A stretch of 64,000 nucleotides of DNA, taken from positions 2,108,001 to 2,172,000 of the forward strand of contig NZ_CP081153.1 in assembly GCF_025140835.1 (NCBI RefSeq), written 5' to 3'. How positions within the stretch are numbered: position 1 is the first letter of the stretch; each line of letters starts with the position of its first letter. Under the pieces are notes generated by a model. It saw only the letters and a list, made by a program, of their open reading frames with translations. It was not told where the DNA came from and made no database searches. Both the position numbers and the translations under genes were made by a program. Shown piece after piece: positions 18,743 through 27,836 of this stretch. This DNA comes from Aliiroseovarius sp. M344 (GTDB lineage: Bacteria; Pseudomonadota; Alphaproteobacteria; Rhodobacterales; Rhodobacteraceae).

Positions 18743-20158
18743 TTATCCGAGCGATTGGCCCATTTTGCGCAAGACGTCAACTGTTTGAGACACAAGCGAC
18801 CCTTTAGAGCCCTTGATCAAGACAACATCACCCGCATCGACGATTTTGCGAAGATGGGGCGCCATGTCGGCGGCTGTTTCCACCCATACCCCCTGTTGAT
18901 CGCCATCAAGGCGATCCCAAAGGCGTTTCATCAGGGGACCGACACAGTGGATTTGATCAAGGGGTTTGATGAATGGCAGGTCCGCGATGGCGGCGTGCAG
19001 TGCTTCTTCATCCGGGCCAAGTTCCAACATATCGCCAAGGATCGCGATCCGGCGGCCTTTCTGGATGCGCCCAACGCCGTTTTCGGGCGTCATGGCCCCA
19101 AGCACCTCAAGTGCGGCGGCCATTGAGGTCGGGTTGGCGTTGAACGCGTCGTCGATCAACGTCAGGGTCAGGTCCTCGCTGGCGTCCAGCAGGACCTCTT
19201 CGCGGGTGCCGCGTCCTGATGGCGGCGCCCACAACACCATATCACGTGCCGCTAGTGTCGTGTCAGCACCCAATGCTTGGGCCGCAACCAGACAGGCCAG
19301 TCCATTCATCGCAAAGTGCCGGCCCGGCGTTGCGATTTTGAACAACTGCGTGTCGCCGGCAACCTCGGCTTTGCAAATCGTTGCATCCGGGGTCAGTGAC
19401 ACATGGGTCAACCTGTGGTCGTTCGCCGCGCCTTCCCCAAAGCTTTGTTGATCAAAGCCTTCGGCCGCCAGCGCCAGCACCGGTGAGGTATCTAGATCGC
19501 CATTGAACACGGCAGTGCCGCCCGGCTCCAACCCTTTAAAGATCGCGCCTTTTTCGCGGGCGATGCCAGCAAGGTCGTCAAACGCCTCCAGATGGGCTGC
19601 CGCTACGGTCGTGACCATCGCGACATGGGGGCGGGTTAAACGCGCCAGCGGTCCGATCTCGCCGGGATGGTTCATGCCGATTTCGATCACAGCATATTCG
19701 GTGTCCACGGGCATTCGCGCCAGCGTCAGCGGCACGCCCCAATGATTGTTATAACTCGCTTCCGCCGCGTGGGTTGGACCCTGTGCCGACAGAACGGTGC
19801 GCAACATTTCTTTCGTCGAGGTTTTGCCGACCGATCCTGTCACCGCAACCACACGTGCCGCCGACCGTGCCCGCCCGGCGCGGCCAAGCGCTTCCAGCCC
19901 CTCCAGCACATCCTTCACGATCAACAACGGCGCGTCGGGGGCGACATTATCGGGAATGCGACTAACCATCGCGGCCCCGGCCCCTTTTTCGAGCGCCTGC
20001 GCCACGAATTCATGGCCGTCGCGAACATCTTTCAGAGCGATGAACAGATCGCCGGGCTGGATCGTCCGTGTGTCAATCGACACGCCGTCAACAGTCCAGT
20101 CACCCTGTGCTGTCCCGCCCGTTGCCGCTGCGGCGTCTTTTGCGCGCCACAGGCTCAT
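18743..20158 (-). CDS. murF: UDP-N-acetylmuramoyl-tripeptide:D-Ala-D-Ala ligase
   Basis: MurF adds D-Ala-D-Ala to the UDP-MurNAc tripeptide. The 471-residue protein has the N-terminal MurF substrate domain (VSIDTRTIQPGDLFIALK), the P-loop AVTGSVGKTSTKEML near residue 107, IEIGMNHPGEI, and DDAFNANPTSMAAALEVL near 335, which is diagnostic for MurF. The start overlaps the murE stop by four bases (ATGA), so the two ligases are translationally coupled. Confidence 0.98.
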   Translation of the reverse strand: MSLWRAKDAAAATGGTAQGDWTVDGVSIDTRTIQPGDLFIALKDVRDGHEFVAQALEKGAGAAMVSRIPDNVAPDAPLLIVKDVLEGLEALGRAGRARSAARVVAVTGSVGKTSTKEMLRTVLSAQGPTHAAEASYNNHWGVPLTLARMPVDTEYAVIEIGMNHPGEIGPLARLTRPHVAMVTTVAAAHLEAFDDLAGIAREKGAIFKGLEPGGTAVFNGDLDTSPVLALAAEGFDQQSFGEGAANDHRLTHVSLTPDATICKAEVAGDTQLFKIATPGRHFAMNGLACLVAAQALGADTTLAARDMVLWAPPSGRGTREEVLLDASEDLTLTLIDDAFNANPTSMAAALEVLGAMTPENGVGRIQKGRRIAILGDMLELGPDEEALHAAIADLPFIKPLDQIHCVGPLMKRLWDRLDGDQQGVWVETAADMAPHLRKIVDAGDVVLIKGSKGSLVSQTVDVLRKMGQSLG

Positions 20159-21660
20159 GCCAAATGCCCGTCAAGTGCAGCCACAGCGACTGACGCCTGT
20201 TCCGCATCATCAAACGGCAGCACATCGTCGCCAACTGTCTGGCCGGTCTCATGCCCCTTGCCCGCGATCAACAGCGCATCGCCGGGGCCAAGCGCATCAA
20301 CACCGCGCAGGATCGCTTCGGCCCTATCGCCGACATTCGCGGCCTCGGGACAGCCTGCCATGACCATCGCGCGGATCGCCGCCGGATCTTCGGTGCGTGG
20401 GTTGTCGTCGGTGACGAACACGACATCGGCGTTTTCTGCCGCCGCCAGTCCCATCAGTTTCCGTTTTGAGGTGTCGCGGTCTCCGCCCGCGCCGAACACC
20501 ACGACCAGTCGACCCAGCACATGCGGGCGCATGGCGCGCAGCGCGGTTTTCAGGGCGTCGGGGGTGTGGGCATAATCCACAAACACCGCGGCCCCGTTGT
20601 CGCGGGTCGCGGCCAGTTGCATCCGGCCACGCACGGTCTCGAGATCCTTGAAGGTGTCAAACACATGCTGTGGCTCTGCCCCGCATCCGATCGCCAGCCC
20701 GGCCGCCGCAAGCACGTTATCTGCTTGAAATCCGCCGATCAGGTTCAACCGCGCGGTATGTGCAGTGCCGTTCCAAGTGAACATCAACTCTTGCCCTGTC
20801 GCATCAAACCGGCGGGCCTTCAGGCGCAATTCGCAATCGTCGTGCTGCCCCACCCGGATCAGCTGCTGGCCGCGCGCTTCGGCGATGGTCGCCATTTCGC
20901 GCCCTTTCGGGTCATCCATGTTGATCACAGCGGTGCCACCTTCGGGCAGCACGCGCGCGAACAGTCCCGCTTTGGCTGCGAAGTATTCCTCGAAGGTTTC
21001 GTGATAATCCAGATGATCTTGCGTGAAATTGGTAAAGGCAGCGGCCGTCAAGCGCACACCGTCCAGCCTGCGTTGCACAAGCCCGTGTGACGACGCTTCC
21101 ATCGCCGCATGGGTCACGCCAGCCCCTGCCATATCCGCCAGCACTTTGTGCAGGGTGATCGGTTCGGGCGTTGTATGTTTCAGGGGGGCAGTGAACGCGC
21201 CCTCGACACCAGTCGTGCCGATATTCGCCGCTTCGATCCCCAACAGGGTCCAGATTTGGCGGGTAAATGACGCAACCGAGGTTTTGCCGTTCGTCCCGGT
21301 CGCCGCAACGATGTTTTCAGGTTGCGCGCCGAACCACAGAGCCGAGGCAAAGGCCAGTGCCATCCGTGGATCTTCGGTCACAACCAGCGCCACATCCGAC
21401 GCGTCAATTTCGGCCTTGGCAATCTTTGCGCCTTCCGGGTCGGTCAAGATTGCAGCCGCCTTCATGCGCAGCGCATATTGGATAAACTCACCCCCATGCA
21501 CCTTGGCCCCCGGAAGGGCTGCGAACAGATGACCGGGTTTCACCAACCGACTGTCGACCGATAGACCAGTGATTGGCACCTCTTTACCGCCCCGGGCGCT
21601 TAGCCCCAGTTCAGCCAGGGATTTTATAGTGGTCTCAGCGCCCATGATACTCGTGCCCAT
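20155..21660 (-). CDS. murE: UDP-N-acetylmuramoyl-tripeptide synthetase (meso-DAP type)
   Basis: MurE adds the third stem-peptide residue. The motif DDNPRTEDPAAI near residue 415 is the meso-diaminopimelate specificity signature, so the peptidoglycan is DAP-type as expected for a Gram-negative. P-loop AATGTNGKTSVASF lies near residue 120. Length is 501 residues. The start is uncertain: ATG 21660 gives MGTSIMGAETT, while ATG 21645 would remove five residues; neither has a clear ribosome site. ftsI ends five bases upstream, and murF overlaps the 3' end. Confidence 0.97.
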   Translation of the reverse strand: MGTSIMGAETTIKSLAELGLSARGGKEVPITGLSVDSRLVKPGHLFAALPGAKVHGGEFIQYALRMKAAAILTDPEGAKIAKAEIDASDVALVVTEDPRMALAFASALWFGAQPENIVAATGTNGKTSVASFTRQIWTLLGIEAANIGTTGVEGAFTAPLKHTTPEPITLHKVLADMAGAGVTHAAMEASSHGLVQRRLDGVRLTAAAFTNFTQDHLDYHETFEEYFAAKAGLFARVLPEGGTAVINMDDPKGREMATIAEARGQQLIRVGQHDDCELRLKARRFDATGQELMFTWNGTAHTARLNLIGGFQADNVLAAAGLAIGCGAEPQHVFDTFKDLETVRGRMQLAATRDNGAAVFVDYAHTPDALKTALRAMRPHVLGRLVVVFGAGGDRDTSKRKLMGLAAAENADVVFVTDDNPRTEDPAAIRAMVMAGCPEAANVGDRAEAILRGVDALGPGDALLIAGKGHETGQTVGDDVLPFDDAEQASVAVAALDGHLA

Positions 21661-21665
21661 CCAGA

Positions 21666-23462
21666 TCAGTTTGAGGTGAGTGTTACCCCAGTTGCGAGAA
21701 GGGATTCAACGACAGGTTCTGGTTCAGGCTTCAAGCCCAGAAGCGGCGCGACGCGGCGCACGATCTCAGCCGCAACAGGGACCGAGGTCCACCCTGCGGT
21801 GCGGCGCGGTTTGGGCCCAGACGTTTCAACCGGTTCGTCCAAGGTCACGATCAGCACATATTTCGGGTTGTCGGACGGAAACATGCTGGCAAAGGTATTG
21901 ATGACCTTGTCGTCGTAATACCCGCCGCGCGGCTTGGGTTTATCGGCGGTGCCGGTTTTGCCGGCCACCTTGTAGCCCGCCACTTCACCAAAAGACGCCG
22001 TGCCTTCAGTCACAACTTTGCGCAGCATGTCGCGCGCCGCTGCGGCAGATTCTGTTGACATGACACGCGGACCGCGCGCCAGCCGGTCTTGCTTCAACAC
22101 TGTAGGCTTAACGGCAAACCCGCCATTGGCAATCGCTGCATAGCCTGCCGCCAGATGCATCGGCGTGGACGATAGTCCGTGCCCATAGGAAATCGTGACC
22201 GAGCTGAGTATGCCCCATTTCTCTGGAAGCAAGGGTTGCGAGCCGCGTGCCTCTACAATTTCAAAAGGCGTCCGTTCGAACATCCCGATGGACCGCAGAA
22301 ACTCCTGCTGTCGTTCCGGCCCAATTTCCAAAGCCATCCGCCCGGTGCCTCGGTTAGAGGATTTAACGATGATATCTGAGACGCTAAGCTTGCCGTAGTT
22401 TTTGTTCTTAAACTCTCCGATCCGGTAGCCCGCAATCTTCATCGGCACGTCGGTGTCGATCACCGTGTTCGGATTGACCAGCCCAAGATCCATTGCCTGA
22501 ATTGCTGTGAATATCTTAAAAGTCGAGCCAAGCTCGTACACGCCCTGCACTGCGCGGTTGAACAAGGGGCTGTCCGATTGATCCCCCTTGGTCAGAACAC
22601 GTGGGCGCTTGTTGGGATCAAAATCCGGCAGCGACACGACCGAGACAACTTCGCCGGTATGAACATCCATCAGCACCGACGCCGCGCCTTTGGCGTTCAT
22701 CAGCTTCATACCGCCATACAACACGCGCTCGATTGCGGTCTGGATGGTCAGGTCGATCGACAGCTCAAGCGGCTTGTCGCCATTGGCGGGATCGCGCAGA
22801 TAGTCGTCGAACTGTTTTTCGACCCCGGCCACGCCAATCACTTCGGCGGCGCTGACGCCTTCGCGACCAAAACTCGCCCCGCCCAGCACATGGGCTGCCA
22901 GTTTGCCATTGGGATATAGCCGCATTTCACGTGGCCCGAACAACAGGCCCGGCTCGCCAATATCAAACACGGCCTGCTTTTGCTCTGGGCTCAGTTTTTT
23001 CTTGATCCACAGGAACTTACGCGTGCCTGTGAAGTCTTTGATCAGACGCTCGCGCTTCAGGTCCGGGAAAATTTTGATCAGCTCATCCGCCGCGCGCTCT
23101 GGGTCCACCATCTGGGGCGGCTGGGCATAGAGCGCATGGGTCACGAGGTTGGTGGCCAGAATGCGGCCCTGACGGTCCACAATGTCAGCGCGCGCGGTTG
23201 CAATCGCTGAGCCTGGCGCATGCGCGCGCGGTTCCTGCGGCTCGGTCGCTGACAACATCGCCATACGTCCGCCGACCACCAAAAACGCACACAAGAACAG
23301 ACCGGCCAGGACCAAAAGCCGCCCTTCTGAACGCAACCGCGACCGGTCGCGGATTTCGTCATGGCGATGGCGCAGATTCTCGCGCTCGATCACATCAGGG
23401 TTTTCACCTTTTGCGCGGGCCTGAAGAATGCGGGCCAGAGGGCGCAGGGGGACGCGGGTCAT
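21666..23462 (-). CDS. ftsI: Division-specific peptidoglycan transpeptidase (PBP3)
   Basis: FtsI crosslinks septal peptidoglycan with FtsW. The 598-residue protein has a basic cytoplasmic N-terminus, a single transmembrane anchor (LLVLAGLFLCAFLVVGGRMAML near residue 50), a pedestal domain, and the transpeptidase domain. The active-site motifs are ELGSTFKIFT (serine nucleophile), SSNRGTG, and GKTGTADKPKP. Its start overlaps the ftsL-like gene by four bases. Position and motifs agree fully with the dcw cluster. Confidence 0.97.
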   Translation of the reverse strand: MTRVPLRPLARILQARAKGENPDVIERENLRHRHDEIRDRSRLRSEGRLLVLAGLFLCAFLVVGGRMAMLSATEPQEPRAHAPGSAIATARADIVDRQGRILATNLVTHALYAQPPQMVDPERAADELIKIFPDLKRERLIKDFTGTRKFLWIKKKLSPEQKQAVFDIGEPGLLFGPREMRLYPNGKLAAHVLGGASFGREGVSAAEVIGVAGVEKQFDDYLRDPANGDKPLELSIDLTIQTAIERVLYGGMKLMNAKGAASVLMDVHTGEVVSVVSLPDFDPNKRPRVLTKGDQSDSPLFNRAVQGVYELGSTFKIFTAIQAMDLGLVNPNTVIDTDVPMKIAGYRIGEFKNKNYGKLSVSDIIVKSSNRGTGRMALEIGPERQQEFLRSIGMFERTPFEIVEARGSQPLLPEKWGILSSVTISYGHGLSSTPMHLAAGYAAIANGGFAVKPTVLKQDRLARGPRVMSTESAAAARDMLRKVVTEGTASFGEVAGYKVAGKTGTADKPKPRGGYYDDKVINTFASMFPSDNPKYVLIVTLDEPVETSGPKPRRTAGWTSVPVAAEIVRRVAPLLGLKPEPEPVVESLLATGVTLTSN

Positions 23463-23800
23463 TGATCAATCTCCCCAATAACATCAAAGGCTTCGGTGAT
23501 TTCGGGCAGTTCTTCGATTGGATAGGATACCTGATCGACCCGCCCGAACTGCTCGGGCGCCAAGGGCAAAAGCCCCAGCTTGTCATAGTTCAGCTCGGCC
23601 AGATCGCGCAGCCGATCAGGGCGATTTAGATACGCCCATTCAGCGCGCAACACGGTCAGTTGCTCCTGCATCTGCCCGATTTCAAGCTGCAAATCTTCGA
23701 CGCGATCCAACGAAGCTTGTGTTTTGTAATTCTCGGAATAGGCCCAATAGGCCAATGCCATGACGACCAAAGCAGATGTGACGTAAAGCAAGCTACGCAT
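23459..23800 (-). CDS. ftsL: FtsL-like cell division protein
   Basis: A 113-residue bitopic protein with one N-terminal transmembrane helix (LLYVTSALVVMALAYWAYS) followed by a leucine-rich coiled coil (residues about 30-60) and a short periplasmic tail. FtsL is poorly conserved in sequence, so the call rests on topology, coiled coil, the WAYLNRPDRLRDLA stretch typical of alphaproteobacterial FtsL, and position between rsmH and ftsI. It would bind FtsB and FtsQ in the divisome. Its ATG shares one base with the rsmH stop (TAATG). Confidence 0.88.
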   Translation of the reverse strand: MRSLLYVTSALVVMALAYWAYSENYKTQASLDRVEDLQLEIGQMQEQLTVLRAEWAYLNRPDRLRDLAELNYDKLGLLPLAPEQFGRVDQVSYPIEELPEITEAFDVIGEIDQ

Positions 23801-24807
23801 TATGATTTATCCTTGAAGACAAGGGGTGGAAGGCCAAGTTTGCGCCGGTCCGACGGACCAGCCGGGGCATCTGTGCGGGTAGCAACCCGCAGGCGGGATG
23901 ACCGCGCACGGGGGTTTTCGGCGAGCTCATCAGCATCCGGTGCGATGGCTTTTTTGGGGGTGAGCTTGAAGCGTGGCGTTTCCTGTGCCTGCTCGGGCGC
24001 ATAGCGCGACCCGCCCCCGCCTTCGGAGGCGCGGGCCTGAAAAAACCGCTTCACGACACGATCTTCCATCGAATGGAAGGTGACGACTGCCAGTTTGCCG
24101 CCGGGCTTCAACGCGCGCTCGGCGGCTTCAAGCCCATCAATCAACTGTCCGAACTCATCATTCACCGCAATGCGGATCGCTTGAAACGACCGGGTTGCGG
24201 GATGGCTTTGGCCGGGCTTTGAGCGCGGCAGGCATTTCTCGACCACACTGGCCAGTTGCAGCGTGGTTTCGAACGGTGCGTCTGCACGCGCCTTCACAAT
24301 TGCCCGCGCGATCCGACGCGATGCACGTTCTTCGCCATAGTGATACAGGATGTCGGCCAGCGCTTCTTCGTCTGCGTGGTTTACGATGTCGGCGGCAGTT
24401 GGTCCGGATTGGCTCATCCGCATATCTAACGGCCCGTCGCGCATGAAAGAAAAGCCCCGATCCGCCAGATCAAGCTGCATCGAGCTGACGCCAAGGTCCA
24501 GCACCACGCCATCCAGCGGGCGGCCGGCAAGCTCGTCCATGTCAGAGAATGTGCCTTCGCACAGGGAAAGGCGGTCGCCATATTCCGCGGCCCAATCGGC
24601 CGCCATGTCAAACACCATTGGGTCACGATCAATGCCGCACACCCAGTCAGCGCCCGCATCCAGCAATCCCCGCGTATATCCGCCCGCCCCAAACGTGCCA
24701 TCCGCCCAATCACCAGAAACAGGCGCGACCGCTTCTAAAAGCGGCCGTAGCAAGACTGGGATATGAGGACGTTTTTCGGTGGCAGCCGGATCGGTCATGT
24801 CAGCCAT
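23800..24807 (-). CDS. rsmH: 16S rRNA (cytosine(1402)-N(4))-methyltransferase
   Basis: RsmH (MraW) methylates N4 of C1402 in the 16S rRNA decoding centre using SAM. Motifs are [13 protein letters not shown] at the N-terminus, the SAM loop [28 protein letters not shown] near residue 100, and [14 protein letters not shown] near 260. The start at 24807 (335 residues) gives an eight-base overlap with the mraZ stop. ATGs at 24831 and 24798 are also in frame. It belongs to the dcw operon behind mraZ. Confidence 0.96.
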   Translation of the reverse strand: MADMTDPAATEKRPHIPVLLRPLLEAVAPVSGDWADGTFGAGGYTRGLLDAGADWVCGIDRDPMVFDMAADWAAEYGDRLSLCEGTFSDMDELAGRPLDGVVLDLGVSSMQLDLADRGFSFMRDGPLDMRMSQSGPTAADIVNHADEEALADILYHYGEERASRRIARAIVKARADAPFETTLQLASVVEKCLPRSKPGQSHPATRSFQAIRIAVNDEFGQLIDGLEAAERALKPGGKLAVVTFHSMEDRVVKRFFQARASEGGGGSRYAPEQAQETPRFKLTPKKAIAPDADELAENPRARSSRLRVATRTDAPAGPSDRRKLGLPPLVFKDKS

Positions 24808-25315
24808 CCCCACCGGAAACGGACCCGCCACTTAGAAGTGTCAGCGGGTCGAAATCTTCGGGCTGTTCATCCAGCCAGGCTTCGGCCTTGGCCATTTCAA
24901 CGTCTTCGTATGTCTCGGGCTTCCAGATCTGGAACGTGTCACCGGTGGCGATGAAGAACGCCTCGTTCTCAAGACCGATTTTTGCGCGCAGCTTGGCGGG
25001 CAGCACAAGCCGACCGGTTTCGTCCACGGTTGTGGGCAGCGATTGACCGTTGAACATGCGTTCCAGCATCCGCCGCTCGATCGAGCCGCGCGGCAGGTTG
25101 GCGATCTTCAGATCAACCTCGTCGATGGCTTCGATTGTGTAGCATTCAAGGTAATTGCGGCGGTGATCGCCATAAACAATAACAATATTGGGGTTCAGAC
25201 CGTCGGTCCAGTCGGGGTCGCCAGCTTCCAGAACACGGCGAAACAGGGCTGGGATCGACACCCTGCCCTTCGCATCCACCTTATGGTGGCTTTCGCCTCT
25301 GAATCTGCGTGCCAC
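24800..25315 (-). CDS. mraZ: Transcriptional regulator MraZ
   Basis: MraZ is a SpoVT/AbrB-like DNA-binding protein that forms rings and represses or tunes the dcw cluster by binding TGGGN repeats. The 171-residue protein has two tandem AbrB-type domains: [19 protein letters not shown] near residue 12 and [19 protein letters not shown] near 97. Translation starts at GTG, with AAGGAG about nine bases upstream. It is slightly longer than the E. coli protein (152). A matching three-repeat box lies 270 bp upstream of its start, consistent with autoregulation. Confidence 0.96.
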   Translation of the reverse strand: MARRFRGESHHKVDAKGRVSIPALFRRVLEAGDPDWTDGLNPNIVIVYGDHRRNYLECYTIEAIDEVDLKIANLPRGSIERRMLERMFNGQSLPTTVDETGRLVLPAKLRAKIGLENEAFFIATGDTFQIWKPETYEDVEMAKAEAWLDEQPEDFDPLTLLSGGSVSGGDG

Positions 25316-25371
25316 TTTCGCGGCTCCTTCACTGTCCCAATTTCACTGCGCCCCCATCTAAGTCGGGGGCT

Positions 25372-25417
25372 GAAATAGAAACGGCGGATTGAGCTGCTGC
25401 CACTGCCCAATCCGCCG
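25372..25417 (-). terminator. Early terminator in the mraZ leader
   Basis: On the minus strand CGGCGGATTG and CAATCCGCCG form a perfect ten-base stem around a 16-base loop, followed by TTTCTATTT. It sits inside the leader, about 60 bases before the mraZ start, so it should stop part of the transcription before the dcw genes. Confidence 0.75.
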
Positions 25418-25579
25418 CCTGTCCCGTTTCCGGGTGTCCAGCTGCGCGCGCCACCTGGGGGGATGTCTGCTCGCGTTCGCGCCGGATCTCTTTCTTAGGA
25501 TGAAGCGGGTGCCTGTATGAAACCTGACTTGGGAGTGTCACGAGGTCTTGTTGCCTCTTATGTCCCGTCCTCATCTTGC
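25372..25579 (-). ncRNA. Putative UpsM-like 5' UTR small RNA of the dcw operon
   Basis: Inferred, not directly seen. In Rhodobacter sphaeroides, as I recall, an abundant sRNA of about 200 nt (UpsM) arises by early termination of the dcw transcript ahead of mraZ. Here a Rho-independent terminator lies 60 bases before mraZ. A plausible promoter with MraZ repeats lies about 210 bases before that terminator, predicting an RNA of similar size. The end at 25579 is an estimate from the -10 candidate. The sequence was not compared with UpsM itself. Confidence 0.5.
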
Positions 25580-25583
25580 ATTT

Positions 25584-25608
25584 AGGGATAACTTGGGAAA
25601 TCGTGGGA
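25584..25608 (-). promoter_or_regulatory. Three-repeat MraZ box in the dcw promoter
   Basis: On the plus strand AGGGA (25584-25588), TGGGA (25594-25598) and TGGGA (25604-25608) repeat at an exact ten-base period, the spacing known for MraZ binding (TGGGN with five-base spacers). They overlap a minus-strand promoter candidate with -35 TTGCGT and -10 TTATCC, so bound MraZ could block polymerase. The repeats read in the direction opposite to mraZ. Confidence 0.6.
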
Positions 25609-26013
25609 CGCAACAAGTTTTTATGCATTAAGGTTGCCAGATGTTGTTTTGGAAGATGTGCAAAAACAACATATTGTGTGAAAATCGGAAAGTTAGACAC
25701 GACACCTAGCTGAATATGGAAGTGATAAACACCATATATAGTGCTGCAAGCGCAGCATAAAAACTTCCCCTAATTTCCCAAAAAAATTCCCAACAGGCAC
25801 CACCATACGGCGTCTGTCCGATATTCAGACGGCGACAGAATCTGCAGAAAAGCAATGAATTTGGATTGATTCGGCCGAAATCCGCCCGTTACCGATGATT
25901 TCTCATGCCACGCGCCCTAGCACGGCCCATGACTTCCCATGCCAAGGCCCATGGTTTCCCATGCAATGCCAAGTCGCCCTGCAAAATGCATGCAACTTGC
26001 GGATTCAAGGAGT
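25609..26013. other. Long AT-rich intergenic stretch upstream of the dcw leader
   Basis: About 400 bases between the mraZ promoter region and apbC hold no credible gene. The 25640-25800 part is clearly AT-rich compared with the flanks. TTCCC-type repeats occur at 25765-25791 with irregular ten- and twelve-base spacing. Two imperfect tandem 22-mers lie at 25924-25967. RNase P RNA signatures were looked for and not seen. Confidence 0.6.
25924..25967. repeat. Two imperfect 22-base tandem repeats
   Basis: Copies at 25924-25945 and 25946-25967 share GGCCCATG followed by TTCCCATGC and agree at 18 of 22 positions. A more degenerate related segment with TTTCTCATGCCA lies just upstream, near 25900. 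No function is apparent. Confidence 0.5.
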
Positions 26014-26065
26014 TTAAGGCGTTTCGCCAAAAATCGGTGAGTCAGGTTTTTCTCGAAACGCTTTA
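26014..26065. repeat. Dispersed palindromic element, copy 1
   Basis: Ends AAGGCGTTTCG and CGAAACGCTTT form an imperfect inverted repeat around about 28 bases. Read on the minus strand it aligns along its whole length with the copy at 40170-40217 (shared TAAAGCGTTTCG, then AAAACC and ACTCAC, then GAAACGCC). It lies three bases beyond the apbC stop and could also act as a transcript-end hairpin, though no T run follows. Confidence 0.6.
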
Positions 26066-26067
26066 GG

Positions 26068-27144
26068 TCAGGCGATACCGCGCGCGATCATGTCGCGGGC
26101 GAGTGTGGCATAGGCCTCGGCGAGAGGCCCGTCCCCCGCTGCCGCAGGTGTCCCGCTGTCCCCAGCCAGTCGCACGTCCAGCGACAATGGTATTTCACCA
26201 AGGAAGGGCGCGCCCAGTTCGGCGGCTTCATCTTTGACGCCACCATGGCCGAACAAATGCGCCTCGTGTCCGCAGTTGGGGCAGACATAGGTGGACATGT
26301 TCTCGATCAGTCCAAGGATTGGGACGTTCACCTTCTGGAACATGTCAATCGCCTTGCGCGCGTCCAGAAGTGCGACATCCTGCGGCGTCGAAACGATGAT
26401 CGCCCCGGTCATCTGTGATTTCTGCGCCAAAGTCAGCTGAACGTCGCCCGTGCCGGGCGGCAGGTCGATGATCAACACATCCAAGGGCGCCCAATCGACC
26501 TGAAACAACATCTGCTGCAACGCACCCATCAACATGGGTCCACGCCAGACCACGGCCTCGCGGTCCGATTTCAGCATCAACCCGATGGACATCATCTTCA
26601 CGCCATGGGCTTCAACCGGGACCAGTTGTTCGCCATCCGGTGAAGATGGCCGCTGTGTGGTCCCCATCATGCGCGGCTGCGAGGGCCCAAGAATATCGGC
26701 ATCCAGCAGCCCGACCTTGCGCCCCTGTCGCGCCAACGCGACGGCTAGGTTCGAGCTGAGTGTCGATTTCCCGACCCCGCCCTTGCCCGACGCAATCGCA
26801 ATGATGTTTGCCACCCCCGGCACCGGCAATGGACCACCTTGCGGTTTCGGGTGCCCCCCGATCTTCAGGTTGGGCGGCGGTGTTGCGGCTTTGGCAGGAC
26901 CATGGGCGGTCAGAATGACTGAAACACGTTCGACCCCGTCCAAGGCCGCAATCGCCGTCTCGGCCGCGCGCCGTTGCGCCTCCATGCCTGCAGCTTGTTC
27001 GGGCGTCGGGGCCTCAATCACGAAACTGACCGATCCGCCATCAACCGTCAGCGCCCGCACCATGTCGCGCGACGCCAGATCCCCGCCATCTGGCAGAGCA
27101 ATGGAGGACAACGTGCCCATTATCTTTTCGCGCATATCCGACAT
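26068..27144 (-). CDS. apbC: Iron-sulfur cluster carrier protein ApbC/Mrp
   Basis: A 358-residue Mrp/NBP35-family P-loop NTPase that carries and transfers Fe-S clusters in the cytoplasm. An N-terminal MIP18/DUF59-like domain (residues about 1-80) is followed by the deviant Walker [19 protein letters not shown] near residue 115. The bridging-cluster motif CPNCGHEA near 275 has the two conserved cysteines. [13 protein letters not shown] is the switch II region. It stands alone on the minus strand with long intergenic DNA on both sides. Confidence 0.95.
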   Translation of the reverse strand: MSDMREKIMGTLSSIALPDGGDLASRDMVRALTVDGGSVSFVIEAPTPEQAAGMEAQRRAAETAIAALDGVERVSVILTAHGPAKAATPPPNLKIGGHPKPQGGPLPVPGVANIIAIASGKGGVGKSTLSSNLAVALARQGRKVGLLDADILGPSQPRMMGTTQRPSSPDGEQLVPVEAHGVKMMSIGLMLKSDREAVVWRGPMLMGALQQMLFQVDWAPLDVLIIDLPPGTGDVQLTLAQKSQMTGAIIVSTPQDVALLDARKAIDMFQKVNVPILGLIENMSTYVCPNCGHEAHLFGHGGVKDEAAELGAPFLGEIPLSLDVRLAGDSGTPAAAGDGPLAEAYATLARDMIARGIA

Positions 27145-27600
27145 CTGTGTCTCCTTCAGCTTGGCCCATTACTTGGCAGCTTTGAGCGCAGGTGCAAGGG
27201 GCATTCATGCCGTGCTGTGCGTGATATTGATTCCTTCTACCAAGAAAAAGTGACCGCCCCACCCTTGGAACATCCCATTTGCATTTTGGTTTTCCGGCGC
27301 CCTTTTAAGCATCACTGATATTTTTTACGCAGGTAAAATAATTGACTTTAGGTAAGCTGATTTCACAAATGCGCTGCAATGCAGCAATTGCGCCTTGAAG
27401 GACGCGAATTGTGACACCAAGCGCTTATATTTATGGCATTTTCATGTATGCGCCCACCGCATACCAGCTTTGCGGTCGCAGGGTATTGTGCATCTGCAGC
27501 ATAACCCCCATCTTCTGCTTCAAGGCGACAGTGTGAGCGCCAACAAGAACATCAGCGGCCCCGCCGCCCCGCCCCGCAGGGTTCTGCGGCAGAGACGAAA
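27145..27600. other. Intergenic region between apbC and the DUF1127 gene
   Basis: About 455 bases with no credible coding frame. It must hold the apbC promoter and the promoter of the DUF1127-sRNA unit. A perfect small palindrome GCTGCA-A-TGCAGC lies near 27375. CTTGAA near 27395 resembles a heat-shock sigma -35 element, but no -10 at a proper distance was found, so no promoter is called. Confidence 0.5.
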
Positions 27601-27828
27601 ATGAGTGAGAAAATGACATACGCAAATGAAATTCTGCTGGCACCTGCCAGCATTGCCGACCGGATCGTTGCCCGTTTTTCCGAATGGAAAGAGAAGCTGG
27701 AGCAACGCGCCCAGTACCGCAAAACCGTTCGCGAACTGTGGAACCTGTCCGATCATGAACTGCAAGATCTGGGCATCAATCGCAGCTCGATCCGGCTTGT
27801 GGCGCGCATGGCCGTCTACGGCAACTAA
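27601..27828 (+). CDS. DUF1127 small protein heading the sRNA array (CcaF1-like)
   Basis: A 75-residue protein whose C-terminal half (RKTVRELWNLSDHELQDLGINRSSIRLVAR) is the arginine-rich DUF1127 domain, which includes small RNA-binding proteins. In R. sphaeroides a DUF1127 gene (RSP_6037, CcaF1) sits directly upstream of the CcsR1-4 sRNAs, which are cut from its 3' UTR under stress-sigma control. The same order is seen here: the stop codon is nine bases before the first of eight CCTCCTCCC hairpins. The protein therefore probably shares a transcript with the RNAs and may affect their processing. The stress regulation is inferred from that precedent. Confidence 0.85.
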   Translation: MSEKMTYANEILLAPASIADRIVARFSEWKEKLEQRAQYRKTVRELWNLSDHELQDLGINRSSIRLVARMAVYGN

Positions 27829-27836
27829 GTTTCCGA

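Noticed and set aside
25329..25700. A 123-residue open frame on the minus strand covering the mraZ leader
   Set aside because: It spans the early terminator and MraZ box, has no ribosome site or recognisable domain, and its composition is unlike the neighbouring genes.
25765..25791. A second MraZ box made of TTCCC repeats
   Set aside because: Spacing is ten then twelve bases and it is about 450 bases from mraZ; without the regular period it is only listed as an intergenic note.
25609..26013. RNase P RNA or another large structured RNA upstream of mraZ
   Set aside because: No conserved RNase P core sequences were found, and the region is AT-rich without extended stems.
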